From Helicobacter bilis (GTDB taxonomy: Bacteria > Campylobacterota > Campylobacteria > Campylobacterales > Helicobacteraceae): 64,000 nt of DNA. The translations under genes were made by a program, and so were the position numbers. Positions 26,120 to 35,358 of the stretch are shown here, one piece after another (positions within the stretch are counted from its first letter, which is position 1; each line of letters starts with the position of its first letter). The notes beneath the pieces are model-generated. The model did no database searches. It saw nothing but the letters and a program-made list of their open reading frames with translations, and was not told the DNA's origin. The stretch covers positions 1,240,001 through 1,304,000 of the forward strand of contig NZ_CP019645.1 in assembly GCF_001999985.1 (NCBI RefSeq), given 5' to 3'.

Positions 26120-27778
26120 CTAACGCTTTTGCTTTGCTGCTACTTCAGTCTTAGAATCTAGCTTAATGCCAAACCAAAAGGCTAGATTTTTACTTCTTTC
26201 TATACGATTACCAAGCCATAGATAGATTCCATGTGTGCCAATTATAGCGGTAACGATAGAAGCTAATATGCCAATACCGGTAGTAATCGCAAAGCCTTTT
26301 ATAACACCAGTGCCATACACATAAAGCAAAATTGAGGCAATAAGTGAAGTAATATTGGCATCAAAAATGGCACGAGAAGCATTCTCATAGCCAATGCGTA
26401 ATGACTTTATTACTCCCATGCCAGACTTAAGTCCTTCTCTAATTCTCTCATTAATGATGATATTTGCATCTACTGCCATACCCACAGTTAGCACGATACC
26501 AGCCATACCCGGTAGTGTTAGTGTCGCATCAAATAACGCCATAACGGCGATAATCAAAAAGAGATTGATAACAAGGGCAAGAGAAGCAAAGACACCTGCC
26601 ATAGCATAATATACAATCATAAAGCCCACAACTAAGACAAAGCCGCTGATAAGGGCTATAACGGAAGCTTGTATAGAATCTGCACCAAGACTAGGACCTA
26701 CAACCCTTTTTTCTATCACAGAAACGGGGGCAAGAAGCGCACCAGACCTAAGCGCTATGGCTAAATCACTTGCTGCTTTTCTATCAAAACTACCAGTAAT
26801 AATGCCATTGCCACCACCAATCCTTTGATTAATGCTAGGTGCAGAAATTATGCGTTTATCAAGCACAATCGCCAATCTTTTCTTAATATTTCGCCCTGTG
26901 AAATCACCAAATATTTCAGCCCCTTTAGAATCTAGCACAAAGCTTACCGCATCATTTTTATTCTCATCAATTGTAGAATCTGCTTTTACAATGGAGCTTC
27001 CATCAAGGATAGGGACGGCTTTCAAGGGGAGCTTTGCCATTTCATTTTCAGCATAAGGCAATAGCACAGAATTATACCTCATAGCCTCTTCATCGCTGAT
27101 TACTTCACCATTCATCATGCGTCTAGCCAAATCTTCATCTACTGCCATAAACTCTAGCTGTGCGTTTTGCGAGATTAACTTTATAAGCCTTTTTTGCTCT
27201 TCCTCACTTTGCGCACCCGGCATTTCTACGCGTATTTGATTAATCCCTTCACGCAAGACATTTGGCTCTGTTAAACCAAAACCACTAAGTCGATTGCGAA
27301 TGGTAAAAATAGCTTGATCTAGGGCATTTTTTTGCACCTTTTTTATAGCCTCTTCATTCAACGCTATGTTAAAGGTATTACCACTTTGAGACCATACCAC
27401 ACCTTCCATATTGCTAAGGATAGATTCCATATCTTTTGTTCTACTTGAATCAAGTAAGATAAAGCTTATAGAATCATCTTGCATTCTAAGCTTATTAATA
27501 AAAATATTTTTCTTATCTGTTTGATGCTTTAAATCACTAAGCATACTGCTATACTTATTGCCAACTGCCTCATTTACATCAACATCAAGCAAAAGGCTTA
27601 ACCCACCTTGCAAATCAAGTCCAAGCGTAATCTTTTTATAACCATCAAAAAAGGGGTATTTGCTAGAATCTTGAAAAAACGATGGAATGCTAAAAAAGAT
27701 TCCAAAACAACATGCAAGAATAAAGGCTAACAACCTGTAATTAAAGGGTTTTTGTGTATTTGTGTGAATCTTTGCCAT
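26120..27778 (-). CDS. secD: Protein translocase subunit SecD
   Basis: This 552-residue protein carries KITLGLDLQGGLSLLLDVD at its start, the large periplasmic P1 domain (about 60-350), and the transmembrane half with TLPGMAGIVLTVGMAVDANIII, the SecD signature. It acts with SecF and YajC in Sec-dependent export. Spacing to yajC (20 bases) and secF (14 bases) indicates one operon. Confidence 0.97.
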   Translation of the reverse strand: MAKIHTNTQKPFNYRLLAFILACCFGIFFSIPSFFQDSSKYPFFDGYKKITLGLDLQGGLSLLLDVDVNEAVGNKYSSMLSDLKHQTDKKNIFINKLRMQDDSISFILLDSSRTKDMESILSNMEGVVWSQSGNTFNIALNEEAIKKVQKNALDQAIFTIRNRLSGFGLTEPNVLREGINQIRVEMPGAQSEEEQKRLIKLISQNAQLEFMAVDEDLARRMMNGEVISDEEAMRYNSVLLPYAENEMAKLPLKAVPILDGSSIVKADSTIDENKNDAVSFVLDSKGAEIFGDFTGRNIKKRLAIVLDKRIISAPSINQRIGGGNGIITGSFDRKAASDLAIALRSGALLAPVSVIEKRVVGPSLGADSIQASVIALISGFVLVVGFMIVYYAMAGVFASLALVINLFLIIAVMALFDATLTLPGMAGIVLTVGMAVDANIIINERIREGLKSGMGVIKSLRIGYENASRAIFDANITSLIASILLYVYGTGVIKGFAITTGIGILASIVTAIIGTHGIYLWLGNRIERSKNLAFWFGIKLDSKTEVAAKQKR

Positions 27779-27798
27779 ACGCTAATCTAACCTAAAAT

Positions 27799-28131
27799 TT
27801 ATTTTTTATCATGCTTATTTTTAGATTCTTTTTCCTCTTTCTTTGAATCTGTGCTAGAATCATCGTCTTCTGCCATTTCATCAACTTTGTAAGCTACAAA
27901 TTCCCTTGCAAGTCGCACTTGAGTATCGCCTAACTCTACAACTATAAATCTATCATCTTGCTTGATTACCTCACATACAAAACCACCATTTGTAACGATT
28001 TTATCCCCTCTTTTTAAAGATTCAACCATAGCTGCATGTTTCTTTCTTTGCTGCTGCTGCGGACGAAACACAAGAAAATAAAACACTAAAATAAGAACTG
28101 CTAATGGCAAAAAACTAATAAGCTCTTGCAT
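27799..28131 (-). CDS. yajC: Preprotein translocase subunit YajC
   Basis: This 110-residue protein has one N-terminal helix (LISFLPLAVLILVFYFLVF) followed by RPQQQQRKKHAAMVESLKRG and GDKIVTNGGFVCEV, the YajC domain. The C-terminal 30 residues are Asp/Glu/Ser/Lys-rich and variable. It is the first gene of the yajC-secD-secF operon. Confidence 0.95.
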   Translation of the reverse strand: MQELISFLPLAVLILVFYFLVFRPQQQQRKKHAAMVESLKRGDKIVTNGGFVCEVIKQDDRFIVVELGDTQVRLAREFVAYKVDEMAEDDDSSTDSKKEEKESKNKHDKK

Positions 28132-28181
28132 ACATATCCTTCATATTCAAAAATAAAGCAAGGATTCTAACACAAAAAATG

Positions 28182-29477
28182 TTAATTTTTTGCTTTACCA
28201 GATAAAAGCAAGAATATAACACCAATAATACATGAAGTAAGCGATGCAAGCAATATAGTGATTTTAGATAATTCTTTTGCTTCATGTATATCAAAGGCAA
28301 GCTCGGATACAAAAAGCGACATCGTAAAGCCAATCCCAGCAAGCATACCAGCCCCTAAAATATAAGTCCAAGAGATTCCATCAGGTCGTTTTGCAATACC
28401 CAACTTTTCACACAAGAAAGACGCAAGGAAGATTCCAATAGGCTTCCCTACAACTAAGCCTAAGAATACACCAAGAAAAATATGGTCTATATTAAAATTA
28501 AAATTAGATTCAATGCTTACCCCCGCATTTGCAAACGCAAAGCAAGGCATGATAAAATACGCACTCCAAGGTTGCAAAAAATGCTCTAGTCTTAAGAGTG
28601 GATTTTGTGTGTTTATAGCACTATGCTGGACTTCTTGCACAAATTCTAATTTATCATGGTCTAAAAGTATAGAATCTTGTTTATTTTGCTTGTGTTGATA
28701 GTTTTTCGCCCATACGCCCATTTGCTCATAAAATGCTTGAAAATCTTTTTTTGCTTTCACAGGGATACAAAATGCTAAAATTACCGCCGCAATAGTCGCA
28801 TGGATACCGCTTGCATGCACGAAAAACCATAATAAGATTCCAAGTCCAAGATATACAATCAAATGCTTAATGCCACGCATATTGCATAGCACAAGTAGCA
28901 CAATGATTCCGGCTGAAGCAAGCAGCCACATCAAATGTATAGAATCTCCATAAAATAACGCAATAACCACAATCGCACCCAAATCATCAACAACAGCTAA
29001 GGTAACAAGAAAAACTTTCAAGGCAATAGGAATGCGTTTGCCAAGTATAAGCAACACACCTAATGCAAATGCAATATCTGTTGCCATCGGGATACCAAAA
29101 CCATGACTTGAAGCCGTGCCAATGTTGAGTGCATAATATATCGCACCCGGGACTATCATGCCCCCTAATGCTGCAATAGCTGGAAATGCCGCTTTTGAAA
29201 AAGAATTTAACTCGCCAAAAAGCATTTCTCTCTTAATCTCCAAACCAACAAGTAAAAAGAAAAACGACATAAGCACATCATTCACCCATATTTTTAGCTC
29301 CATACCCACAAAATGTTCGCCAAACTGAAAACCAAAAGGTGTTTCAAAAATCGTGTGATATATATGTGATAATGGCGAGTTGGCAACAATAAGTGCCATA
29401 ATCGTGCTAATCCCAAGAAAAATACCGCCAAAAGATTCACTACGGATAAAATTCATCAAAACTTGTGTAACGCGCAT
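28182..29477 (-). CDS. nhaA: Na+/H+ antiporter NhaA
   Basis: This 431-residue, 12-helix antiporter exports Na+ in exchange for protons. The paired Asp of the ion site lie in TLAVVDDLGAIVVIALFY, and MATDIAFALGV is the other conserved stretch. A hydrophilic loop of about 60 residues (around 245-300, HKQNKQDSILLDHDKL) is longer than in E. coli NhaA, as in other Helicobacter. It ends 50 bases before yajC. Confidence 0.95.
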   Translation of the reverse strand: MRVTQVLMNFIRSESFGGIFLGISTIMALIVANSPLSHIYHTIFETPFGFQFGEHFVGMELKIWVNDVLMSFFFLLVGLEIKREMLFGELNSFSKAAFPAIAALGGMIVPGAIYYALNIGTASSHGFGIPMATDIAFALGVLLILGKRIPIALKVFLVTLAVVDDLGAIVVIALFYGDSIHLMWLLASAGIIVLLVLCNMRGIKHLIVYLGLGILLWFFVHASGIHATIAAVILAFCIPVKAKKDFQAFYEQMGVWAKNYQHKQNKQDSILLDHDKLEFVQEVQHSAINTQNPLLRLEHFLQPWSAYFIMPCFAFANAGVSIESNFNFNIDHIFLGVFLGLVVGKPIGIFLASFLCEKLGIAKRPDGISWTYILGAGMLAGIGFTMSLFVSELAFDIHEAKELSKITILLASLTSCIIGVIFLLLSGKAKN

Positions 29478-29655
29478 TAGTTTCCTTCTCTATCATCAAA
29501 AATGAAACTATTATAATAAAAAACTTAAAGCATAATAAAAACAAGAAGTATTTTTCTGCGTTTTTATGTCTTACGATTGTCATAGTTGTGTTTGTTTTAT
29601 AGCTTGTTAAGTGAGATAAACTAGCAAGTTTAAGACAAGATTTAGCCTAGTTTCT

Positions 29656-29893
29656 TGTCATTTTGAGCTGTTGAAAGAGAGAAATCTTTTTAGATTCCAA
29701 GCTAGATACTTTGGCTAACGCCTCAGTGTGATAGGGATTAGATTCTAGAATCTCTATCTTTATGGGTGAGTGCAAGGTGAGGGAGTGCGGATTTTATAGA
29801 ATCTGGGTACGAGTAGTGTCATATTGAGCGTAGCGAAATATCTAATACAGAATCTGGCAAAAAGATTTTTCACCTATGGTTCAAAATGACAAG
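29656..29893. repeat. Cluster of three TGTCAT-family intergenic repeats
   Basis: In the gap 29478-30192 a plus copy lies at 29656-29687. A minus copy of the ACTGAGGCGTTAG subtype lies at 29704-29733. A third runs 29817-29843 (TGTCATATTGAGCGTAGCG, then AAATATCT) with an opposing arm at 29870-29893. The last also marks the left end of the duplicated outer-membrane unit. A perfect palindrome AGATTCTAGAATCT lies between the second and third copies, at about 29741. Confidence 0.65.
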
Positions 29894-30078
29894 AAAAACT
29901 AATTTCTTACTATTTTTTGTGCCACAAGCCATGCATTCCAATCATAAAGGTAGAGAATCTTAACTTCTAAAATACTTAAATAAAGCTTAAAAATAAAACA
30001 AGATCCCCCTCTTATTTTATATAAAATTATTTCCAAATCCCATAAAAATGTTACATTTTTTCTATTGAAATGCAGAAA

Positions 30079-30107
30079 AATCGTTTTTTTTTTTTTGTAG
30101 TTTGCGA
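30079..30107 (+). repeat. T13 tract in the promoter region of beta-barrel gene 1
   Basis: Thirteen T residues (30084-30096) lie within AATCG-T13-GTAGTTTGCG, 97 bases before ATG 30193. A possible -10 (TAAAAT) is about 27 bases downstream of the tract. The same block and tract length occur at 34283 and 5706. Confidence 0.7.
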
Positions 30108-30192
30108 TTTGTTTGTTTTTATTAAAATTTTAAATCCTTTGAGCTTTTTATCAAAGTTAAAGGAAAATTTAAATTATTTTAAAGGATAAACA

Positions 30193-30897
30193 ATGAGAAA
30201 AACTCTTAGTATAATAGCTGCAAGCACATTACTTGCAGTAGGGCTTAGCAATACTGCCTTAGCAGATGAGGGTGGAGAGAAAAGCGGTCTATTTGTAGGT
30301 GTGCATGGCGGTGTTTCACTCTTTGGTGTGGGAATGTATGATGAGAAAGGTAAAGCGGAGAGCAATCAAACCTACAAAGACAGGGGAATTGATAAATCGG
30401 CTACTTCATTTAATGTTGGCTTAAAAGCTGGTTATCAATACTTCTTTATGCCAATAGTGGGAGTGAGAGGCTATCTTGGCTATGATTTTAATGGGAGTAG
30501 AATATTTGCGAAAGGCTCAAAACTTGGAACAGGTGTGAAAGATATAAATATATCATTCCAAAATATTACATTGAATGCTGATGTAATGGTGAATTTCCTA
30601 AATACAGATAGCTTTACACTCGGTGCGTATGTAGGCTTTGGACTTGGCTATGGTATCACTGGTGTTACAGGTCAAAAAGCAGCGATTGATATGGTTATTA
30701 ACAATATGAACTACAATGGCTTTAATATTCCTATAAATGTGGGTATTGCAGCGACTTTTGGCGGGTCTCATAAAGTAGAAATCGGTGCAAAAATCCAAGC
30801 CCTATCAGCTGGATATAGCTCAAAGACTAAAAATGATAAAACTGAATACCTAATGAATACACATGTGATTAATGTAGGCTATTCTTACATTTTCTAA
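30193..30897 (+). CDS. Helicobacter-type outer-membrane beta-barrel protein, copy 1
   Basis: This 234-residue protein has a signal peptide (residues 1-24, cleaved after ALA) and alternating-hydrophobicity strands consistent with an 8-stranded barrel (FVGVHGGVSLFGVGM, VGVRGYLGYDFNGS, TLGAYVGFGLGYGITG, INVGIAATFGGSHKVEIG). It ends VINVGYSYIF with the terminal aromatic typical of outer-membrane proteins. It is a close duplicate of 34391-35095; the differences cluster in four blocks that fall where the four external loops should be. A conserved hairpin follows at 30987. Its specific role is unknown. Confidence 0.88.
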   Translation: MRKTLSIIAASTLLAVGLSNTALADEGGEKSGLFVGVHGGVSLFGVGMYDEKGKAESNQTYKDRGIDKSATSFNVGLKAGYQYFFMPIVGVRGYLGYDFNGSRIFAKGSKLGTGVKDINISFQNITLNADVMVNFLNTDSFTLGAYVGFGLGYGITGVTGQKAAIDMVINNMNYNGFNIPINVGIAATFGGSHKVEIGAKIQALSAGYSSKTKNDKTEYLMNTHVINVGYSYIF

Positions 30898-30986
30898 TGT
30901 TTTATAAGGCATAACCTTTATTTGTTCTGCCCTATTTTGTTTCAACCTATTTGTTCAGTCTTACAACCCTACATTATTAAAATTCC

Positions 30987-31009
30987 ATTCCCACTTTAAA
31001 AGTGGGAAT
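30987..31009 (+). terminator. Terminator hairpin of beta-barrel gene 1
   Basis: Arms ATTCCCACTTT and AAAGTGGGAAT form a perfect stem 90 bases after the stop codon, followed by CTTCTG. The same hairpin follows copies at 35264 and, inverted, 18937. Confidence 0.6.
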
Positions 31010-31190
31010 CTTCTGTGATTCTAAACTTGCTTTTAGCCTTAGAATCTATGGTGCAGCGAGAAAAGCAGCAAATCCACATAAATTAAGCGAATTTCAACAA
31101 AAATTTTACATTACGGTGGCTATCAAGATTCCCAACAATACCAACTTGCATTGAACTTATCTTCAGATTCTAAAAAACTAAAAAGACCCT

Positions 31191-31220
31191 AAAGTTATTA
31201 AAGTTATTAAAGTTATTAAA
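31191..31220 (+). repeat. Short tandem repeat, AAAGTTATT x3
   Basis: The nine-base unit AAAGTTATT is repeated three times plus three bases, just downstream of the fliK stop codon. It is non-coding. Apart from this and the hairpin, the gap 30898-31230 holds nothing that I recognise. Confidence 0.7.
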
Positions 31221-31230
31221 TACATTCTCA

Positions 31231-33141
31231 TCACGCATATTGCGGTAATGCAATCTCAAGTGATTGTGGGATATTGCCAAGTTGGGCTTGGGCTTCGGCT
31301 TCTTCAATGCTTTGAAGTTTTATATTGCCATCTTTTTGGTCTTTAGGGTCATTTTGTCCAGCATTACTGCCACCCCCATCATGTGTGCTGAAGTTTAAAT
31401 CAAGGCTATTAAAGCCTATTTGCATAAGATTCTGTCGCAATTCCTGTGCGTTTTGCACAAACATTGTCATAACATTCGCATTTGAAGTAATGCTTACCTG
31501 CAAGTCCTTGCCTTTCTTAGAAATAGTCATCGCCACTTGCCCTAGATTTGCGGGATTAAGCTCTAGATTAATGCGTGTAATAGGCGGTTTATAGTTTAGA
31601 ATCTCTTCTTTAAACTGACTTGCAAAATGCTTCATAGCTTCCCTTGCCATCGCATTTTTCATATTCACTTCTTGCTTTGTATGCACAGAACCCACTTCCT
31701 GTTTTGCATCGACTTTTTCCTTTGGTGCTTCTTCAACCTTTTTATCCATTTTGCTTATAACTTCTGCTTCTTTTGCTTTAGAATCTGTCTTTAGATTCTC
31801 TGCAAATAAAGCATCAAAAGGCTTTTGCACATCCATTTCAAAGGCTACATTTTTAGAATCTTTGATTTCTTTTGGGTCTAAAAACTGCCCTTGTTGCGCC
31901 CAGCCTTGATAGGTTTTTTGTATCATAACAGAATCTTTACCATTTGCAATTTTAGAGCTTTGCTGTGCTATGTGTGCGGTGATTTTTGCACGATTGACTT
32001 CAAGTATATCTGCTAAATCCTCATCACCTGTAATGCCCTGCAATTCTTCTAAAAACTCTTGCTCCATAATCTCATTGCGGACTTTAGATTCTGTAATATT
32101 TTTTGGTTGAATATGCGTGCGTTCAATCACCATAGATTTATCGCCATCACCGATTTTAAACTGCAATTTTTCCATTTCATTTTGTGCTTTTCGTTTAGCA
32201 TTGGCATTTGCGTCATAGCGGTTTAATAGCTCTGCTAATAGTGCATCTTTTTTTGCTTGTTCTCCCATGTCTTGCATGTTTGTTTTAGCAAGTGAAGTGC
32301 TTATTGCCTGTCCTTTATCCTGCAAGGAAAATGCAAGTCGTTCTTTATTACCCTCAAGCAGACTTCTATCCATTAAATCTTGCGGATTTATGGGATTTTT
32401 CTTACCATTTTCTATAATCTCCATTTTTTGTAGATTGAGATTTCTTGCTTGTGCTTCCTTTTTTACATCATTGAGACTTTTTAGTTGAGATTCTTTATCT
32501 TGTACTACATTTTTTGCTTTAGAATCTGTTGGCTTTACTTCATCTTTTTTAGTGCTTATCTCTTCATCTACTTCAGCTACATTTTCGCTATTTTGCTGCA
32601 TAGATTCTGCTGTAACATCGAGCTTATTCGCATTATCTTTTTTATCCTTAGTTTTTGTGGAATCTTCTTTTTTTGCGATTTTAGAATCTTTGGGGCTAGA
32701 TTCCATTTTATCTGTTTTGCCCTCTTTTGCTTCTTTTAGCTTGTCTTGCAGGTCTATCTCTTGTGCGTCTATTTCTTCGCTAGATTCAGTATCTTTATCT
32801 TCTTCTTTACTCTCTTTCAAAGCTTTAGCGAGTGTTGCCTCATCTTGCTTTTTATTTGGCTTTGTTGTGAGTGGATTTGGCTCGCTTTCTTTAGCTACAT
32901 TTTTAGAATCTTTAGAATCTTTTGCTTCTTTAGATTCTTTCATGTCTTTTTTATCTGTCTTTTTTTCACTCTCTTTTGTTTCTTTTGAGTCTTTTATCTT
33001 TGTAGAATCTTTTTGCTCTTTACTTGCAAGTGCTTCAGAAAATGAGAGTGTCGTGGTATCTGTATCTGCTTTTTGCTTTGGACTATCTGTGGGCGTTGCT
33101 TGAGATTGGCTTATCCCAGAAACATTCATATCAGCGACCAT
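31231..33141 (-). CDS. fliK: Flagellar hook-length control protein FliK
   Basis: This product of about 636 residues has the FliK layout: a long, Lys/Asp/Ser/Glu-rich disordered N-terminal part (about 20-330) with DSKDSK repeats, and a conserved C-terminal domain (about 520-600). The C-terminal domain carries PPITRINLELNPANLGQVAM and LQVSITSNANVMTMFVQNAQ followed by LRQNLMQIGF. FliK measures the hook and triggers the export switch to filament proteins. ATG 33141 follows AAGGGG and is preferred to 33186. The gene stands between the two copies of the duplicated beta-barrel gene. Confidence 0.88.
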   Translation of the reverse strand: MVADMNVSGISQSQATPTDSPKQKADTDTTTLSFSEALASKEQKDSTKIKDSKETKESEKKTDKKDMKESKEAKDSKDSKNVAKESEPNPLTTKPNKKQDEATLAKALKESKEEDKDTESSEEIDAQEIDLQDKLKEAKEGKTDKMESSPKDSKIAKKEDSTKTKDKKDNANKLDVTAESMQQNSENVAEVDEEISTKKDEVKPTDSKAKNVVQDKESQLKSLNDVKKEAQARNLNLQKMEIIENGKKNPINPQDLMDRSLLEGNKERLAFSLQDKGQAISTSLAKTNMQDMGEQAKKDALLAELLNRYDANANAKRKAQNEMEKLQFKIGDGDKSMVIERTHIQPKNITESKVRNEIMEQEFLEELQGITGDEDLADILEVNRAKITAHIAQQSSKIANGKDSVMIQKTYQGWAQQGQFLDPKEIKDSKNVAFEMDVQKPFDALFAENLKTDSKAKEAEVISKMDKKVEEAPKEKVDAKQEVGSVHTKQEVNMKNAMAREAMKHFASQFKEEILNYKPPITRINLELNPANLGQVAMTISKKGKDLQVSITSNANVMTMFVQNAQELRQNLMQIGFNSLDLNFSTHDGGGSNAGQNDPKDQKDGNIKLQSIEEAEAQAQLGNIPQSLEIALPQYA

Positions 33142-33346
33142 AAAGCACCCCTTATAATTTGTAAATATCGCTAAATGTAGAAGCAAAATTTATTCCCAAA
33201 TAGTGTATTTTTAATACAATATGATACAATGCTAACTTTCAAAATGTTTTGATTATAAAAATAGGAAAAATATTGCAAACATTTTATTTTATTGCATATA
33301 ATTGCAGATGGATAGTCAATATTTGATAATTATGCAGGAGTGATGT

Positions 33347-33781
33347 ATGAGTCAGAAAAAAGCTGATTTTTTGGTTGATTTGCCTATGGTTTTTTCGGTG
33401 GTGAAACCTGAAGAACTTGTTGCAAGTGCGAATGAATTTTATGGCACAAATATGATTTTGCCAGAGCCCGGCAGCAAGTTTGATGCGCGCACAGAAAGGG
33501 GCATTATCCATGAGTTTCATCTCTATAAAATTACGATTAATAAACTTGACAAAGATGAGAGAAGTTTAAAAAACAATGTAAGCGGGTTTGAAACTTTCAT
33601 GGAAAAAATGGGGATTTTTACAAACCTTTATGAAGTTATGACTTTTACAGAAACTATTACGATTTTTTCTAGCCTTGAAGAAGCCGATGTATTTTTACGC
33701 GCATGTTTGCGTTCAAACTCAAACCTAAAAACAAAAAGTGCATTCTTATGCACAGATACAGAGATAGAGGGACTAGATTAA
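33347..33781 (+). CDS. Conserved hypothetical cytoplasmic protein
   Basis: This 144-residue soluble protein begins MSQKKADFLVDLPMVFSVV behind a good GGAG site. It has no signal peptide or membrane segment, and mixed alpha/beta composition. I do not recognise a family. It is transcribed divergently from fliK, with 205 bases between the starts. The even codon use and the ribosome site support a real gene. Confidence 0.65.
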   Translation: MSQKKADFLVDLPMVFSVVKPEELVASANEFYGTNMILPEPGSKFDARTERGIIHEFHLYKITINKLDKDERSLKNNVSGFETFMEKMGIFTNLYEVMTFTETITIFSSLEEADVFLRACLRSNSNLKTKSAFLCTDTEIEGLD

Positions 33782-34018
33782 TTTTGATATTTATCCTAAA
33801 GATTCTACTTTTAGACTAACATGTCTGCTTGGCATAAAGATAGATTCAATATGGCTTTTAATGTAGGGCTAGAATCTTTCATGCTGAAATCTTAATTATG
33901 GTTTTGTTTCTACACTTTCTAGTCATAGTAAGTTGTGATACGATTTTTGTAAGAGTTCATATTATTAAATGCATATTTTACTGATGATTCCAAAGTATAA
34001 TATTTAGAATCTAAAAAT

Positions 34019-34098
34019 TGTCATATTGGGCGTAGCGAAATATCTAATACAGAATCTAACAAAAAGATTTTTCGCCTATGGCTCAAAAAAGCAAGAAA
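34019..34098. repeat. TGTCAT-family intergenic repeat at the left end of the second duplicated unit
   Basis: TGTCATATTGGGCGTAGCG with AAATATCT lies at 34019-34045, with an opposing arm TTTTTCGCCTATGG...CAAAA near 34075-34090. The flanking sequence up to the T13 tract and gene copies the block at 29817-30192 closely. No gene is seen in 33782-34390. Confidence 0.65.
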
Positions 34099-34277
34099 AC
34101 TAATTTCTTACTATTTTTTGTGCCACAAGCTATGCATTCCAATCATAAGGCAGAGAATCTTAACTTCTAAAATATTTAAACAAAGCTTAAAAATACAACA
34201 AGATTCCCTCTCATTTTATGTAAAAATATCGTTAAATCCCATAAAAATGTTACATTTTTTCTATTGAAATACAGAAA

Positions 34278-34306
34278 AATCGTTTTTTTTTTTTTGTAGT
34301 TTGCGA
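34278..34306 (+). repeat. T13 tract in the promoter region of beta-barrel gene 2
   Basis: Thirteen T residues (34283-34295) lie in the same AATCG-T13-GTAGTTTGCG block as at 30084, 95 bases before ATG 34391. Confidence 0.7.
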
Positions 34307-34390
34307 TTTGTTTGTTTTTATTAAAATTTTAAATCCTTTGAGCTTTTTATCAAAGTTAAAGGAAATTTAAATTATTTTAAAGGATAAACA

Positions 34391-35095
34391 ATGAGAAAAA
34401 CTCTTAGTATAATAGCTGCAAGCACATTACTTGCAATAGGGCTTAGCAATACTGCCTTAGCAGATGAGGGTGGAGAGAAAAGCGGTCTATTTGTAGGTGT
34501 GCATGGTGGTGTTTCACTTTTTGGTGTGGGAATGTATGATGGAAATGGTAAAGCTTGGAGCGACAAGGATTACAAAGATAGCAAAATGGATAAATCAGCT
34601 GCTTCCTTTAATGTTGGCTTAAAAGCTGGTTATCAATACTTCTTTATGCCGATAGTGGGTGTGAGAGGCTATCTAGGCTATGACTTTAATGGCAGTAGGT
34701 TGCTTATGAAGGGTGCAGTTTTTGGAGCGGGAGTAAAAGACATTAATCTATCATTCCAAAATATTACATTGAATGCTGATGTAATGGTGAATTTCTTAAA
34801 TACAGATAGCTTCACACTTGGTGCGTATGTAGGCTTTGGGCTTGGCTATGGTATCACTGGCATGACAGGTCAAAAGGCAGTGATTGATCAAATAATTGGC
34901 AAGATGAAATACAATGGCTTTAATATCCCTATAAATGTAGGTATCGCAGCAACTTTTGGCGGGTCTCATAAAGTAGAAATTGGTGCAAAAATCCAAGCCC
35001 TATCAGCTGGATATAGCTCAAATGATAAAAATGATAAAAGCGAAACACTCATGAATACACATGTGATTAATGTAGGTTATTCTTACATTTTCTAA
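34391..35095 (+). CDS. Helicobacter-type outer-membrane beta-barrel protein, copy 2
   Basis: This 234-residue paralogue of 30193-30897 has an identical signal peptide region (one Val/Ile change) and the same strand segments. Differences are concentrated in four blocks: about residues 53-68 (DGNGKAWSDKDYKDSKMDKS), 99-110 (LLMKGAVFGAG), 160-176 (MTGQKAVIDQIIGKMK) and 218-226 (NDKNDKSETLM). This pattern fits selection or recombination on exposed loops. Promoter, T13 tract and terminator are duplicated with it. Confidence 0.88.
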   Translation: MRKTLSIIAASTLLAIGLSNTALADEGGEKSGLFVGVHGGVSLFGVGMYDGNGKAWSDKDYKDSKMDKSAASFNVGLKAGYQYFFMPIVGVRGYLGYDFNGSRLLMKGAVFGAGVKDINLSFQNITLNADVMVNFLNTDSFTLGAYVGFGLGYGITGMTGQKAVIDQIIGKMKYNGFNIPINVGIAATFGGSHKVEIGAKIQALSAGYSSNDKNDKSETLMNTHVINVGYSYIF

Positions 35096-35263
35096 TGTTT
35101 TATTAGATTGTTTTTACATAATCTAGTGTTTTTATTAGGATATTTCTATATCCTTTAATGTTTTTATAGGGCTTATTCTTACATTGCCCAGTGTTTTAAG
35201 GGCATAAGCCCTTTTGTTCCAACCTATTTGTTCAGTCTTGCAACCTTACATTATTAAAATTCC

Positions 35264-35286
35264 ATTCCCACTTTAAAAGTGGGAAT
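35264..35286 (+). terminator. Terminator hairpin of beta-barrel gene 2
   Basis: This is the same ATTCCCACTTT/AAAGTGGGAAT stem, followed by CTTTTG. It lies 169 bases after the stop codon because a segment of about 80 bases has been added to this copy's 3' leader. The flank beyond it (GTACTCCACAGATATAT) is shared with the fragment at 18911-18936. Confidence 0.65.
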
Positions 35287-35358
35287 CTTTTGTACTCCAC
35301 AGATATATTTTAGATCCCCTTACTTAATCAACTCTCACAACGCGAATACCATAAATAA

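Noticed and set aside
29478-30192. Possible tRNA or small RNA gene
   Set aside because: No cloverleaf or anticodon arm could be built; the structure present comes from the dispersed repeats and AGATTCTA palindromes.
32552-33103. 183-residue plus-strand Ser/Phe-rich frame opposite fliK
   Set aside because: It is a shadow of the Lys/Asp/Ser-rich disordered region of FliK; no ribosome site and biased composition.
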